Positions 8,893 through 17,428 of a DNA stretch of 64,000 bases are shown in pieces (the first letter of the stretch is position 1; the number at the start of each line of letters is the position of its first letter). The DNA is from Xanthomonas sp. Leaf131 (lineage in GTDB: Bacteria > Pseudomonadota > Gammaproteobacteria > Xanthomonadales > Xanthomonadaceae), in contig NZ_LMOG01000005.1 in assembly GCF_001423495.1 (NCBI RefSeq), forward strand, positions 259,022-323,021. The letters run 5' to 3'. The position numbers and the translations under genes are program-made. Below the pieces are notes generated by a model. It saw nothing but the letters and a program-made list of their open reading frames with translations. It searched no databases and was not told where the DNA came from.

Positions 8893-10692
8893 ATGAGCGT
8901 GCGTATCGAGGACCACGCCATGCTGGGCAATTGCCACAGCGCGGCCCTGGTCGACCACCGCGGCACCATCGACTGGCTGTGTCTGCCACGTTTCGATTCC
9001 GATGCCTTCTTCGCATCCCTGCTGGGCGATGAGCAACACGGGCAATGGGCGTTATCGCCTGCCGGCGACTTTCGCAGCGAACGCGCCTACGAAGACGACA
9101 GTCTGGTGTTGTGCACGCGCATGCACACCGACACCGGCACGGTGGAACTGGTCGACTTCATGGTCGCCAGCGACGAGAGCGACAGCCACCAGCATCTGGT
9201 GCGGATCGTGCGTTGCGTGCAAGGCGAAGTGCCGATGCACATGCGCCTGACCTTTCGCTTCAACTATGGCCGTACGGTGCCGTGGGTCACCGGCATCGAG
9301 GGTGGCATTCGCGCCATCGCCGGTCCCGACCAACTCGCATTGCGCTCGCCCCAGCAGCTGCACGGCGAGGATCTGGGCACCGAGGCCGACTTCACACTGC
9401 ACGAGGGCGAAAGCACCTGGTTTCTGCTCAGTCATGGGTTGTCGCATCAGCCCACCCCGGCGGCGATCGACCCGGAACAGGCGCTGCAACGGACCACCGC
9501 GTTCTGGCATGGCTGGGCACGCCGCTGTACCGATGTCGGCCCGTGGACCGAGCAGGTGCGGCGTTCGCTGGTGGTGTTGAAGGGGCTCAGCTACCTGCCC
9601 ACCGGCGGCATCGTCGCCGCGCCCACTGCCTCGCTGCCCGAGCATCTGGGTGGCACGCGTAACTGGGATTATCGCTATTGCTGGCTGCGCGATTCGGTGT
9701 TCACGCTGATCGCGTTGCTGCAGGCCGGGTATCGCGATGAAGCAGCGGCGTTTCGCGATTGGGTCCAGCGCACCATCGCCGGTTCCCCGGATCAACTGCA
9801 GGCGCTGTACGGCATCGCGGGCGAACGCCGCCTGCAGGAATGGGAAGCGGATTGGTTGCCCGGCTACGAAAACTCCGGCCCGGTGCGTATCGGCAATGGC
9901 GCGGTGGATCAGTTTCAGCTCGACGTCTACGGCGAGTTGATCGGCGCGTTCCATTACGCGCGCGAAAAGGGCGTGGCGCCGCCGTCCGACGACGATGGCT
10001 CGTCCGCATCGCTGCTGGAAAAGATCCTGGATACGCTCGAAGACCTGTGGCGCCTGCCCGACGAAGGCATCTGGGAAATCCGCGACGAGCGCCGTCATTT
10101 CGTGCATTCCAAGGTCATGGCCTGGTTGGCGTTCGATTGCGGCGCACGCGATGGCATCACCAATGCCGATGCAGAAAAACGCGCACATTGGGGCCGGCTT
10201 GCCGAGGAAATTCGTGCCGAAGTACTGGAAAAAGGCGTGCATCCGGATGGTCACTTCGTACAGAGCTATGGCTCCGATCGTCTGGATGCCTCGCTGTTGC
10301 TGATCCCGATCGTGGGCTTTCTGCCGCCGGACGACCCGCGCATCGCCGCCACCGCCGATGCGATCGCGCGCGAGCTCACCATCGACGGGTTTGTGGAGCG
10401 TTATCGCGCCGACGACAGTGCCGATGGGTTGCCGGCGGGCGAGGGGACTTTCCTGGCTTGCAGCTTCTGGCTGGTAGAAAACTATGCGTTGATCGGGCGC
10501 ACCGAACAGGCGCGCGAATTGCTTGAGCGCTTGCTGGCGCTCTGCAACGATGTGGGCTTGCTCGCAGAAGAGTACGACCCGCGCAGCAAACGCATGCTTG
10601 GCAACTTCCCGCAAGGGTATTCCCACGTGGCTCTGGTCAATGCGGCATTGCGCCTGCATGGACGCATGGGCGAAAAGGAAACACATCCATGA
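8893..10692 (+). CDS. Glycoside hydrolase family 15 protein
   Basis: 599 aa. The N-terminal domain begins with LGNCHSAALVDHRGTIDWLC, typical of bacterial GH15 glucoamylase/trehalase-like proteins. The (alpha/alpha)6 barrel carries EGIWEIR, with the probable general acid Glu, and EGTFLACSFWLVE, with the probable general base. No signal peptide, so it should act on internal alpha-glucans, oligosaccharides or trehalose. Its stop overlaps the zwf start (ATGA), which suggests that released glucose is fed to the pentose-phosphate route. Substrate cannot be read from sequence. Confidence 0.9.
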   Translation: MSVRIEDHAMLGNCHSAALVDHRGTIDWLCLPRFDSDAFFASLLGDEQHGQWALSPAGDFRSERAYEDDSLVLCTRMHTDTGTVELVDFMVASDESDSHQHLVRIVRCVQGEVPMHMRLTFRFNYGRTVPWVTGIEGGIRAIAGPDQLALRSPQQLHGEDLGTEADFTLHEGESTWFLLSHGLSHQPTPAAIDPEQALQRTTAFWHGWARRCTDVGPWTEQVRRSLVVLKGLSYLPTGGIVAAPTASLPEHLGGTRNWDYRYCWLRDSVFTLIALLQAGYRDEAAAFRDWVQRTIAGSPDQLQALYGIAGERRLQEWEADWLPGYENSGPVRIGNGAVDQFQLDVYGELIGAFHYAREKGVAPPSDDDGSSASLLEKILDTLEDLWRLPDEGIWEIRDERRHFVHSKVMAWLAFDCGARDGITNADAEKRAHWGRLAEEIRAEVLEKGVHPDGHFVQSYGSDRLDASLLLIPIVGFLPPDDPRIAATADAIARELTIDGFVERYRADDSADGLPAGEGTFLACSFWLVENYALIGRTEQARELLERLLALCNDVGLLAEEYDPRSKRMLGNFPQGYSHVALVNAALRLHGRMGEKETHP

Positions 10693-12554
10693 ACGAACAA
10701 GCGACAACGCCGCCATGCATCATCGTGGTGTTCGGCGCGCGCGGCGATCTGACCAAACGCTTGGTGATGCCGGCGCTGTACAACCTGCGCCGCTCGGGCG
10801 CATTGGGCGAGCAGTTCGCCATCGTCGGCATGGATCACGGCGATATCAGCGAGCGCTCCTGGCGCACGATGATGGGCCAGTCGATGACCGAGCTGCTCAG
10901 CAGCCGCGATGCCGAATTCCAGACCGACGAATTCGATACCGACACCTGGGACTGGTTGCGCGAGCGCATGCATTATCTGCGCGGCGATTTCACCGACCTG
11001 GGTGCTTATCAAGCGCTGGATGGCGTGCTGGAAAAACTGCACAAGCGCTACGGCACCCAGGGCAATGTGCTGTTCTATCTGGCCACCGCTGCGCGGTTCT
11101 TCGAGCCGGTGCTGCTCAACCTGGGCGAAGCCGGCCTGGTCAAGCAGCGCCAAGGCGAAGGCTGGCGTCGGGTGATCGTGGAGAAACCGTTCGGTCACGA
11201 TCTGCCCAGTGCCATCGCGCTCAACGCCACCGTCGCACGCGTACTGCACGAGGATCAGGTGTTCCGCATCGATCACTTCCTCGGCAAGGAAACCGTGCAG
11301 AACATCCTGGCGTTCCGCTTCGCCAATGGCTTGTTCGAGCCGGTGTGGAACCGCGACCGTATCGATCATGTACAGATCACCGCCGCCGAAACCATCGGCG
11401 TGGAAGGGCGCGGACGTTTCTACGATCCCACCGGTTGTTTGCGCGACATGGTGCCGAACCATCTGTTCCAGTTGTTGGCGATGATTGCGATGGAACCGCC
11501 GGCGGCGTTCACCACCGAAGCGATGCATCGTCGCCGCGCCGAAGTGATCGAAGCGGTGCGCCCGATCAAACCCGAAGACGTGGTGCGCGGCCAGTACGCC
11601 TCCGGTGCGGTGAGCCGCAGCGCCGTGCCGGGCTATCGCGAAGAAGACACCGTGCCGGAAGATTCGGAAACCGAAACCTACGTGGCGATGAAACTGCAGG
11701 TCGACACCTGGCGCTGGGCCGGCGTGCCGTTTTATCTGCGCACCGGCAAACGCTTGCGCGAGCGCACCACCGAGATCGCGATCCGCTTCAAGCCCGCGCC
11801 GCTGGCACCGTTTCGCAGCACCGAAGTGGGCGGTTACGGGCCCGACTGGCTGGTGCTGCATATCCAGCCCGATGAAGGCATTTCGCTGCAGTTCGACGTC
11901 AAGCGCCCGGGCGCGCAGGTCAGCCTGGCGCCGGTGCGCATGGATTTCCGCTACCGCGACTGGTTTCCCAAGGAATACACGGTGGGCTACGAGCGCCTGC
12001 TGCAGGACTGCATGAACGGCGAGGCCGGTTTGTTCCAGGATGCGGCAATGGTGGAAGGTGCCTGGCGCATCGTGCAGCCGATTCTGGATGCCTGGAAACA
12101 ACCGGCCAGCGACTTCCCCAACTACGCCGCAGGCAGCGCCGGCCCATCGGCCGCCGATGCATTGCTGGCGATGAATGGCGGGCACGCCTGGCGCGCGCTC
12201 ACCCCGGGGCGTAAACCGCCACCGCGCCGCGCGCCGGAAGCGCGCAGCAGCAGCGCCGCGACACCGGTGAAGAAGGCCGCCAAGAAGACCGCGAAGAAAG
12301 CGGCCAAGGCGACCAAGGCGACCAAGGCGACCAAGGCGACCAAGGCGACAGCCAAGCGCGCATCTGCCGCTACAGCAAAACCGCCGCAAGACGCAGCCGC
12401 GTCCTCGGGCAGCGTCGCAAAGAAAGCAGTGACCAAACGCGCAACCAAGCAGGTCGCAAAGGCCGCTGCGAAGACCGTCGGTAAACCTGCGGCTGGCAAG
12501 GGTGCAGCGAAGAAGTCGGCCAGCAAAACCTCAGCGCGCGCACCGCGTCGCTGA
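10689..12554 (+). CDS. zwf: Glucose-6-phosphate 1-dehydrogenase with lysine-rich C-terminal tail
   Basis: Oxidises glucose-6-phosphate to 6-phosphogluconolactone with NADP+. Seen: the Rossmann motif GARGDLTKR at 16-24 and the substrate/active-site motif RIDHFLGKE at 193-201. The catalytic protein should end near residue 507, about the normal family length. A further ~114 residues follow, made almost only of Ala, Lys, Thr, Ser, Arg and Pro, with KAT triplets resembling histone H1/AlgP-like tails. The tail is in frame up to the TAG/TGA-class stop at 12552-12554 and includes a 9-bp DNA repeat. It may bind nucleic acid or polyphosphate; this is inference. Start overlaps the GH15 stop by 4 bases. 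Confidence 0.95.
   Translation: MNEQATTPPCIIVVFGARGDLTKRLVMPALYNLRRSGALGEQFAIVGMDHGDISERSWRTMMGQSMTELLSSRDAEFQTDEFDTDTWDWLRERMHYLRGDFTDLGAYQALDGVLEKLHKRYGTQGNVLFYLATAARFFEPVLLNLGEAGLVKQRQGEGWRRVIVEKPFGHDLPSAIALNATVARVLHEDQVFRIDHFLGKETVQNILAFRFANGLFEPVWNRDRIDHVQITAAETIGVEGRGRFYDPTGCLRDMVPNHLFQLLAMIAMEPPAAFTTEAMHRRRAEVIEAVRPIKPEDVVRGQYASGAVSRSAVPGYREEDTVPEDSETETYVAMKLQVDTWRWAGVPFYLRTGKRLRERTTEIAIRFKPAPLAPFRSTEVGGYGPDWLVLHIQPDEGISLQFDVKRPGAQVSLAPVRMDFRYRDWFPKEYTVGYERLLQDCMNGEAGLFQDAAMVEGAWRIVQPILDAWKQPASDFPNYAAGSAGPSAADALLAMNGGHAWRALTPGRKPPPRRAPEARSSSAATPVKKAAKKTAKKAAKATKATKATKATKATAKRASAATAKPPQDAAASSGSVAKKAVTKRATKQVAKAAAKTVGKPAAGKGAAKKSASKTSARAPRR
12311..12346 (+). repeat. 9-bp coding tandem repeat in the zwf tail
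   Basis: Four exact copies of GACCAAGGC, with a degenerate fifth before them, encode the alternating Lys-Ala-Thr residues. The unit is a multiple of three, so copy-number change would alter tail length without a frameshift. Confidence 0.85.
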
Positions 12555-12577
12555 GGGCAGCCGCTGCAGCAAACCCG

Positions 12578-12648
12578 CGTAGGAGCGTGCCTGCGCGCGA
12601 CGGGGGCGTTACCGGTAATGCCTCGTCGCGCGCAGGCACGCTCCTACG
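12578..12648. terminator. GTAG-type REP palindrome acting as two-way terminator
   Basis: A 25-base arm beginning CGTAGGAGCGTGCCTGCG (12578-12602) is matched by its exact reverse complement at 12624-12648. The 21-base centre is itself almost palindromic around TTACCGGTAA. It sits between the convergent zwf and antiporter genes, where a long hairpin would stop transcription from both sides. The GTAGGAGCG end and TTACCGGTAAT core resemble the GTAG-type REP elements known in Stenotrophomonas and relatives. A degraded relative occurs at 31769-31805. Confidence 0.8.
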
Positions 12649-12654
12649 AATGAC

Positions 12655-14466
12655 TCAGCGATCGGGTGTTACCGGCGCAGGATCGCCCTCCACATCGGCC
12701 TTGATGTCGGCTTCGAACAGATTCATCAAATCCGCGCGTGCATCACGCGAGGTCTGCAGCACCTTGGCCTCGTCGTCGTAGACCAGGTGCTGGGCACGCA
12801 TCAGGTCTTCGTCGTGCTTACGGAAGCGATTGACGTGGTCGTGTGCGAGCGCATCGTCCAGTCCGAGCGAGGTCAGCACGCGTTCGCTCAGTTCCAGGCT
12901 GGAGGCGAACACCTCGCGGAACGGTTCGGCGCCCAGGTCCATCAATTTCCAGGCGTGCTGGCGGTTGCGTGCCCGCGCCAGCACGGTGGCTTGCGGATAC
13001 AGGCGGCGGATCAGCCGCACTGTCTTGATGTTGGTTTCCGGATCGTCCACCGCGATCACGAACACCTTGATGCGGTCGGCACCGGCGGCGCGCAGCAGTT
13101 CCGGCCGTGTCGGGTCGCCGTAATACAGCTCGCCACCGAAGCGGCGGATATCCTCCACCGTGTCGGGGTTGTGCTCCAGCGCCACGAACGGCACGTGGCG
13201 CGAGGTGAGCAGGCGCGCAACGATCTGGCCGAAACGGCCCACGCCTGCGATCAGCACCTGTGGCGCCTGCGCATCGATGGTGTCGAACGGGCGTTCGGGC
13301 TTGGCAACCTGCGCCGGCAAGGTTCCGGTGAGCAGGCGTTGCATGCCCAGCAGCAACACCGGCGTCAGCGCCATCGAGACACCGACAATGGCCACCAGGC
13401 GATCGTGATTTGCCCGCTCCAGCAAGCCGACGCGATCGGCTTCGTTGAACACCACGAAGGCGAATTCGCCGCCCAGCCACAACACACTGCCCAGCATCAG
13501 GCTGCTGCGCAACGGCAGCCTGGCCACGGTGCCGATGCCGACCAGCAGCGAAAATTTCACCACCAACAGGATCGCCACACCGGCGGCGATCAGCCACGGC
13601 TCGGCGACCACGCGATTGAGATCGATGCCCATGCCCACCGAGATGAAGAACAAGCCCAGCAGCAGGCCTTCGAATGGCTCGATCTGCGATTCGAGTTCGT
13701 GGCGGAATTGCGAATCGGCCAGCAGCACGCCGGCCAAAAACGCGCCCAGGCTGGCGCTCAATCCGGCCTCCTGCATGATCCACGCCGTGCCCAGCACGAC
13801 CAGCAAGGCGCTGGCGGTGAACACTTCCGGCATGCGCGTGCGCGCCACCATGTTGAACAGATGGCGCAGCACAAAGCGCCCGCACAGAATCACCAGCGTC
13901 AATGCCGCGACCGCCTTGGCCACGTCCTGCCATTCCAGCGTGGCGTTCTTGCTGCCGCCGAGCAACGGAATGGCCGCCAGCAATGGAATGGCGATCAGAT
14001 CCTGAAACAGCAAAATGGCGAACGCCAAGCGCCCGTAATCGCTGCCCAGCGCCTTGCGTTCGGACAGCAGCTGCAAGCCGACTGCGGTGGACGACAACGC
14101 CAGCGCCACGCCGACGATCAGCGCGCTCTTCCAGCCCAGGTGGCCGAGCATCAGCAAGCCGCCCAGGATCAGCGTGGTCACTACCACCTGGGTCGCGCCG
14201 GCGCCGAACACCGAATGGCGCATCACCTTCAACCGCGACGGCGACAGTTCCAGGCCGATCACGAACAGCAGCATCACCACGCCGATTTCGGCTGCGCCGC
14301 TGATGCGTTCGGCATCCTGCACCACGCCCACACCGTCGGGCCCGAGCACCACACCGGCGACCAGATAGGCCAACACCGCACCCAGGCCGAAGCGCTTGAA
14401 CACCGGCACCGCCACGATGGCGGCCAGCATCAGCACCAGAGCCAGTTCCAGACCGCCGCTATGCAT
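12655..14466 (-). CDS. CPA2-family cation:proton antiporter with RCK domain (KefB/KefC-like)
   Basis: 603 aa. The N-terminal ~385 residues form about 12 membrane helices of the Na+/H+ or K+/H+ exchanger type. They are followed by a TrkA-N/RCK nucleotide-binding domain starting at QVLIAGVGRFGQIVARLL. The architecture matches glutathione-regulated potassium efflux proteins KefB/KefC of the inner membrane, which protect against electrophiles. I chose ATG 14466 because GGAGAG lies 5 bases upstream; a GTG at 14472 would add two residues. No KefF/KefG quinone-reductase partner is adjacent. Ion selectivity (K+ or Na+) is inferred from family only. Confidence 0.9.
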   Translation of the reverse strand: MHSGGLELALVLMLAAIVAVPVFKRFGLGAVLAYLVAGVVLGPDGVGVVQDAERISGAAEIGVVMLLFVIGLELSPSRLKVMRHSVFGAGATQVVVTTLILGGLLMLGHLGWKSALIVGVALALSSTAVGLQLLSERKALGSDYGRLAFAILLFQDLIAIPLLAAIPLLGGSKNATLEWQDVAKAVAALTLVILCGRFVLRHLFNMVARTRMPEVFTASALLVVLGTAWIMQEAGLSASLGAFLAGVLLADSQFRHELESQIEPFEGLLLGLFFISVGMGIDLNRVVAEPWLIAAGVAILLVVKFSLLVGIGTVARLPLRSSLMLGSVLWLGGEFAFVVFNEADRVGLLERANHDRLVAIVGVSMALTPVLLLGMQRLLTGTLPAQVAKPERPFDTIDAQAPQVLIAGVGRFGQIVARLLTSRHVPFVALEHNPDTVEDIRRFGGELYYGDPTRPELLRAAGADRIKVFVIAVDDPETNIKTVRLIRRLYPQATVLARARNRQHAWKLMDLGAEPFREVFASSLELSERVLTSLGLDDALAHDHVNRFRKHDEDLMRAQHLVYDDEAKVLQTSRDARADLMNLFEADIKADVEGDPAPVTPDR

Positions 14467-14549
14467 GCGCACTCTCCGTTGAGGTGCGCATTATGCCGCG
14501 CGAGCCGCCGCACCGGCTCGCATCCATGTGCCATATGCGGATCGAACGA

Positions 14550-15377
14550 TTACCGGCTTTTGAGCAGAAAACGGCGATCCAGCGGCTGCAGCGGGCGCGC
14601 GTTGAACGGATAGACGCGTTCGAATGCGTTGATCTGCGCCTCCGATACCTGCACCGGCTGACTGAGCACCACCCAGTCCACCGTTTCGCTGCACGGCGGG
14701 GTGGTCAGCGATCCTTCGTAGCGAAAAAAGCTGCGCTGATTTTGAGGTGGAAGAAAATCACTGGCGCGGACCGAGGCGTTGGCGACCAGTTGGGTCTGAT
14801 TCTTGTCTTTGGGCATGGCATCCAGCACCCGCTGGAACGCGGGATTGGCCTTGCCGGTTTCAAAGAAGATGGCCAGCACGCCCAGCGTTCCATCCGGACC
14901 CTGGTGCACGATATGCGCCTCCATCGGAAAACGCCGGCCGTTCAACAAGTGCTCGCTGGGATGATGGAAATGCAGTTGCAGGGTTTCGTACTGTTTGCCG
15001 CCGGTCGCCATGGTGCCGCCGTCATGCAACTCCAGCTGGATGGAATGGCCGGTGTTGCGCACCGCCAGCGGCACGGCGGTGTACTCCAACAGCAAGCTGC
15101 CCAGATTGGCGTCGATGGCCCCCTTCAGATCGATGGGGCTGTTCTGCTGGCCGTTGCCGCACAGCGCATTTTCCTTGGCCAGCTCGGACCAGTGCTCGGC
15201 ACCTTCCGGACCGGTGTAGCCCCACTCGTGCCCGGTGTGGGGTGCGGTTTCGTGCGCCTCCACAGGTGTGCTGTCGGGCAGCTGGGTCTGCGCCATGCCG
15301 AGCGCGCCCCAACCAGCGGCCACGCACAGGCACACCGGGCTGAAGCGACGTAACAGAGACGACCTGGAGGACGACAT
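14550..15377 (-). CDS. Periplasmic alpha-class carbonic anhydrase
   Basis: 275 aa, interconverts CO2 and bicarbonate. An N-terminal signal peptide (MSSSRSSLLRRF then a hydrophobic stretch ending near ALGMAQ) sends it to the periplasm. The catalytic domain has NSPIDL, then LQLHFHHPSEHLLNG with two zinc histidines, and EAHIVHQ with the third. Start at ATG 15377 is supported by AGGAA about 8 bases upstream. The frame upstream of it has no signal-like sequence. The divergent 15378-15678 region probably holds promoters for this gene and for mgtE. Confidence 0.93.
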   Translation of the reverse strand: MSSSRSSLLRRFSPVCLCVAAGWGALGMAQTQLPDSTPVEAHETAPHTGHEWGYTGPEGAEHWSELAKENALCGNGQQNSPIDLKGAIDANLGSLLLEYTAVPLAVRNTGHSIQLELHDGGTMATGGKQYETLQLHFHHPSEHLLNGRRFPMEAHIVHQGPDGTLGVLAIFFETGKANPAFQRVLDAMPKDKNQTQLVANASVRASDFLPPQNQRSFFRYEGSLTTPPCSETVDWVVLSQPVQVSEAQINAFERVYPFNARPLQPLDRRFLLKSR

Positions 15378-15678
15378 GGAGGATTCCTGGGAAGCCGCGG
15401 AGTGCGACGTGGAGGCGATGGCCGGGACCATGGCGGAAAGCAACGGGATGCAGGCGTTGCCGGAAGCGGACTGTAGCAATGAACCGTGTCCGCCTGCACA
15501 GTTTGGCGACGGCCGGTTTGCTTCCCCCCATAGCGGCGCAAGCGCTGCGGAGCGGTGTTCGGGAGGCTCACTTAACCGACTGGCACACAAGGCATTGACC
15601 AAGCCAGCTCAGGCGCGCAGACTGCGCCCCGCCGCCGCCCGGATCACCGGTCGGTACGCACTTCTCGGAGCCTTACTC

Positions 15679-15735
15679 ATGTCCAGCGACAGTCACCCTA
15701 GACCCGGGTCGATGACCCAGCTGGCGCGCGCCTGA
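15679..15735 (+). CDS. Candidate 18-aa leader peptide upstream of mgtE
   Basis: Tiny ORF MSSDSHPRPGSMTQLARA with GGAG 8 bases before its ATG, ending 53 bases before the mgtE start. It has an early Asp and two prolines, a composition reminiscent of the Mg2+-sensing MgtL leader of Salmonella, in which acidic/proline codons destabilise ribosomes at low Mg2+. No other gene occupies this stretch. That it is translated or regulatory is inference. Confidence 0.4.
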   Translation: MSSDSHPRPGSMTQLARA

Positions 15736-15742
15736 GGCTTCA

Positions 15743-15785
15743 GGTTCGCTGGCTGTCATCGACGACGGTCGTCACCAGGCGAACC
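15743..15785 (+). promoter_or_regulatory. Leader hairpin over the mgtE ribosome site
   Basis: GGTTCGCTGG (15743-15752) can pair with CCAGGCGAACC (15775-15785), leaving one bulged base. The right arm holds the only AGG-like ribosome-binding bases before the mgtE ATG at 15789, so the hairpin would hide them. It begins 7 bases after the stop of the small upstream ORF, within reach of a terminating ribosome. Confidence 0.45.
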
Positions 15786-15788
15786 ACC

Positions 15789-17156
15789 ATGTACAACGAA
15801 ACCCTGCGCCTTGCCCAAGGCGTCGATGCCTTGCTCGCACCCCTGGCCGAACGCAACACGGCCGATGCGGTGGAATATCTCAACACCCTCGACCGCGACG
15901 ATGCCGCACACGTGCTGGCCGCGTTGCCGCAGCCGCGTGCGGTGAAATTGCTCGAACAACCCGAGCTGCACGATGCCAGTGCATTGGTGGCGCAACTGCC
16001 GGCCGAGCAGGCTGCCTCCTTGCTCGGGCAGATGGCCGACGACCGCGCCACCGACATCTTCCACGGCCTGGACGCCGAGCAGCGCGCGCCGCTGCTGTGG
16101 CTGCTCAGCGCCGAGGCGCGGCTGTCGATCCAGGCCTTGATGCGCTACCCGCCCAACACCGCCGGCGCGCTGATGACCACCGAGTTCGTCGCGGTGCCGG
16201 CCGACTGGACGGTGGGCCGCACCTTGCAACATATCCGCGAGGTGGAGCGCAGCCGCGAGACCGTTTATGCGATCTATCTGCTCGATCCGCACACCCGCGT
16301 GCTGACCCAGGTGGTCACCATGCGCCGGCTGATCACCGGCGCAGACGACGCACCGATCCTGGAGGTGGCACAGGTCAATCCGCCGGTCACGGTGGATCCG
16401 GCGCTGGACCAGGAAGAAGTCGCCCGGCTGATCCGTCGCCACGACCTGCTCGCCATTCCGGTGGTGGACGCGCACGGGCATGTGCTGGGCATTGTCACCG
16501 TGGACGATGTGCTGGATGCATTGATCGCCGAATCCACCGAAGACGTGCACAAGTTCGGCGGCATGGAGGCGCTGGACAAGCCCTACATGCAGATTGGCTT
16601 TGGCCAGATGATCAAGAAGCGCGCCGGTTGGCTGAGCGTCTTGTTTCTGGGCGAAATGCTCACCGCCAGCGCGATGCAGCACTTCGAAGACGAGCTGTCC
16701 AAGGCGGTGGTGCTGACCTTGTTCATTCCGCTGATCATGAGCTCGGGCGGCAACTCCGGCTCGCAGGCCACCTCGCTGCTGATCCGCTCGCTGGCGTTGC
16801 GCGAACTGCGCCTGGGGGACTGGTGGAAGGTGGCGCTGCGCGAGCTGCCCACCGGCCTCACCCTGGGCACGATCCTGGGCGTGCTGGCGATCGTGCGCAT
16901 CGCGATCTGGCAGACCGCCGGCCTGTACGACTACGGCCCGCATTGGCAGATGGTGGCGCTGACCATCGGCGCGGCGCTGATCGGCATCGTCACCTTCGGT
17001 TCGATGTCCGGTTCGATGCTGCCGTTCGTGTTGCAACGGCTGGGCTTCGACCCGGCCAGCGCCTCGGCGCCGTTCGTGGCCACCTTGGTGGATGTCACCG
17101 GGCTGGTGATCTACTTCAGCATCGCCGCGGCGATTCTCAGCGGCACGTTGTTATAG
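15789..17156 (+). CDS. mgtE: Magnesium transporter MgtE
   Basis: 455 aa inner-membrane Mg2+ channel. The N-terminal helical superhelix domain (about 1-130) is recognisable from LARLDRDDAAHVLAALP-like repeats. A pair of CBS domains (about 130-255) contains MRYPPNTAGALMTTEFVAV and VTVDDVLDALIAE. Five membrane helices follow (about 280-455), including the conserved LFIPLIMSSGGNSGSQATSL, which lines the pore. Known family members close when cytosolic Mg2+ fills the CBS/N-domain interface. The unusual upstream ORF and ribosome-site hairpin suggest an additional translational control. Confidence 0.95.
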   Translation: MYNETLRLAQGVDALLAPLAERNTADAVEYLNTLDRDDAAHVLAALPQPRAVKLLEQPELHDASALVAQLPAEQAASLLGQMADDRATDIFHGLDAEQRAPLLWLLSAEARLSIQALMRYPPNTAGALMTTEFVAVPADWTVGRTLQHIREVERSRETVYAIYLLDPHTRVLTQVVTMRRLITGADDAPILEVAQVNPPVTVDPALDQEEVARLIRRHDLLAIPVVDAHGHVLGIVTVDDVLDALIAESTEDVHKFGGMEALDKPYMQIGFGQMIKKRAGWLSVLFLGEMLTASAMQHFEDELSKAVVLTLFIPLIMSSGGNSGSQATSLLIRSLALRELRLGDWWKVALRELPTGLTLGTILGVLAIVRIAIWQTAGLYDYGPHWQMVALTIGAALIGIVTFGSMSGSMLPFVLQRLGFDPASASAPFVATLVDVTGLVIYFSIAAAILSGTLL

Positions 17157-17290
17157 CGCTGCGTCAGTAGGCGTGGGGATGGCGGCGCGCGTCTGGTAGC
17201 GCGCTGCCAGGCCCTGGGCGAGGGCTGCTCTGGTCGAGATGCCGGATGCGCGGTGGCGCCGCATGCTCGGTCGTTGAGGCTGAGTATCGG

Positions 17291-17325
17291 CACACGACAC
17301 ACGACACACGACACACGACACACGA
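17291..17325. repeat. Heptamer tandem repeat
   Basis: Five exact head-to-tail copies of CACACGA in the non-coding stretch after mgtE. Seven-base units in intergenic DNA are prone to slippage and could be a strain-typing locus. No promoter role is evident. Confidence 0.9.
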
Positions 17326-17371
17326 CAGAGTGCGGCGGGTGCAGGCCCGGCCGTATTCCTTGCCCACCCTG

Positions 17372-17401
17372 CATCGCTGCACGGCATGCCGTGCAGCGAT
17401 G
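17372..17401. terminator. Perfect 30-base palindrome between convergent genes
   Basis: A 15-base half site CATCGCTGCACGGCA is followed directly by its exact reverse complement. Placed between mgtE (+) and the TonB receptor gene (-), 27 bases from the latter's stop, it could form a long hairpin on either transcript and act as a terminator, although no T-run follows. Confidence 0.55.
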
Positions 17402-17428
17402 TGTAGCGGCAAACGCAGAGATTACGGG

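Noticed and set aside
12787-14613. 608-aa plus-strand frame opposite the antiporter
   Set aside because: Very rich in His and Gln, a typical GC shadow; the antiporter on the minus strand is unambiguous.
15640-15788. Known Mg2+ riboswitch (M-box) before mgtE
   Set aside because: Too short, and the M-box core was not recognisable; a leader-peptide/hairpin reading fits better.
17291-17325. Possible CRISPR array
   Set aside because: Seven-base units without spacers; simple tandem repeat.
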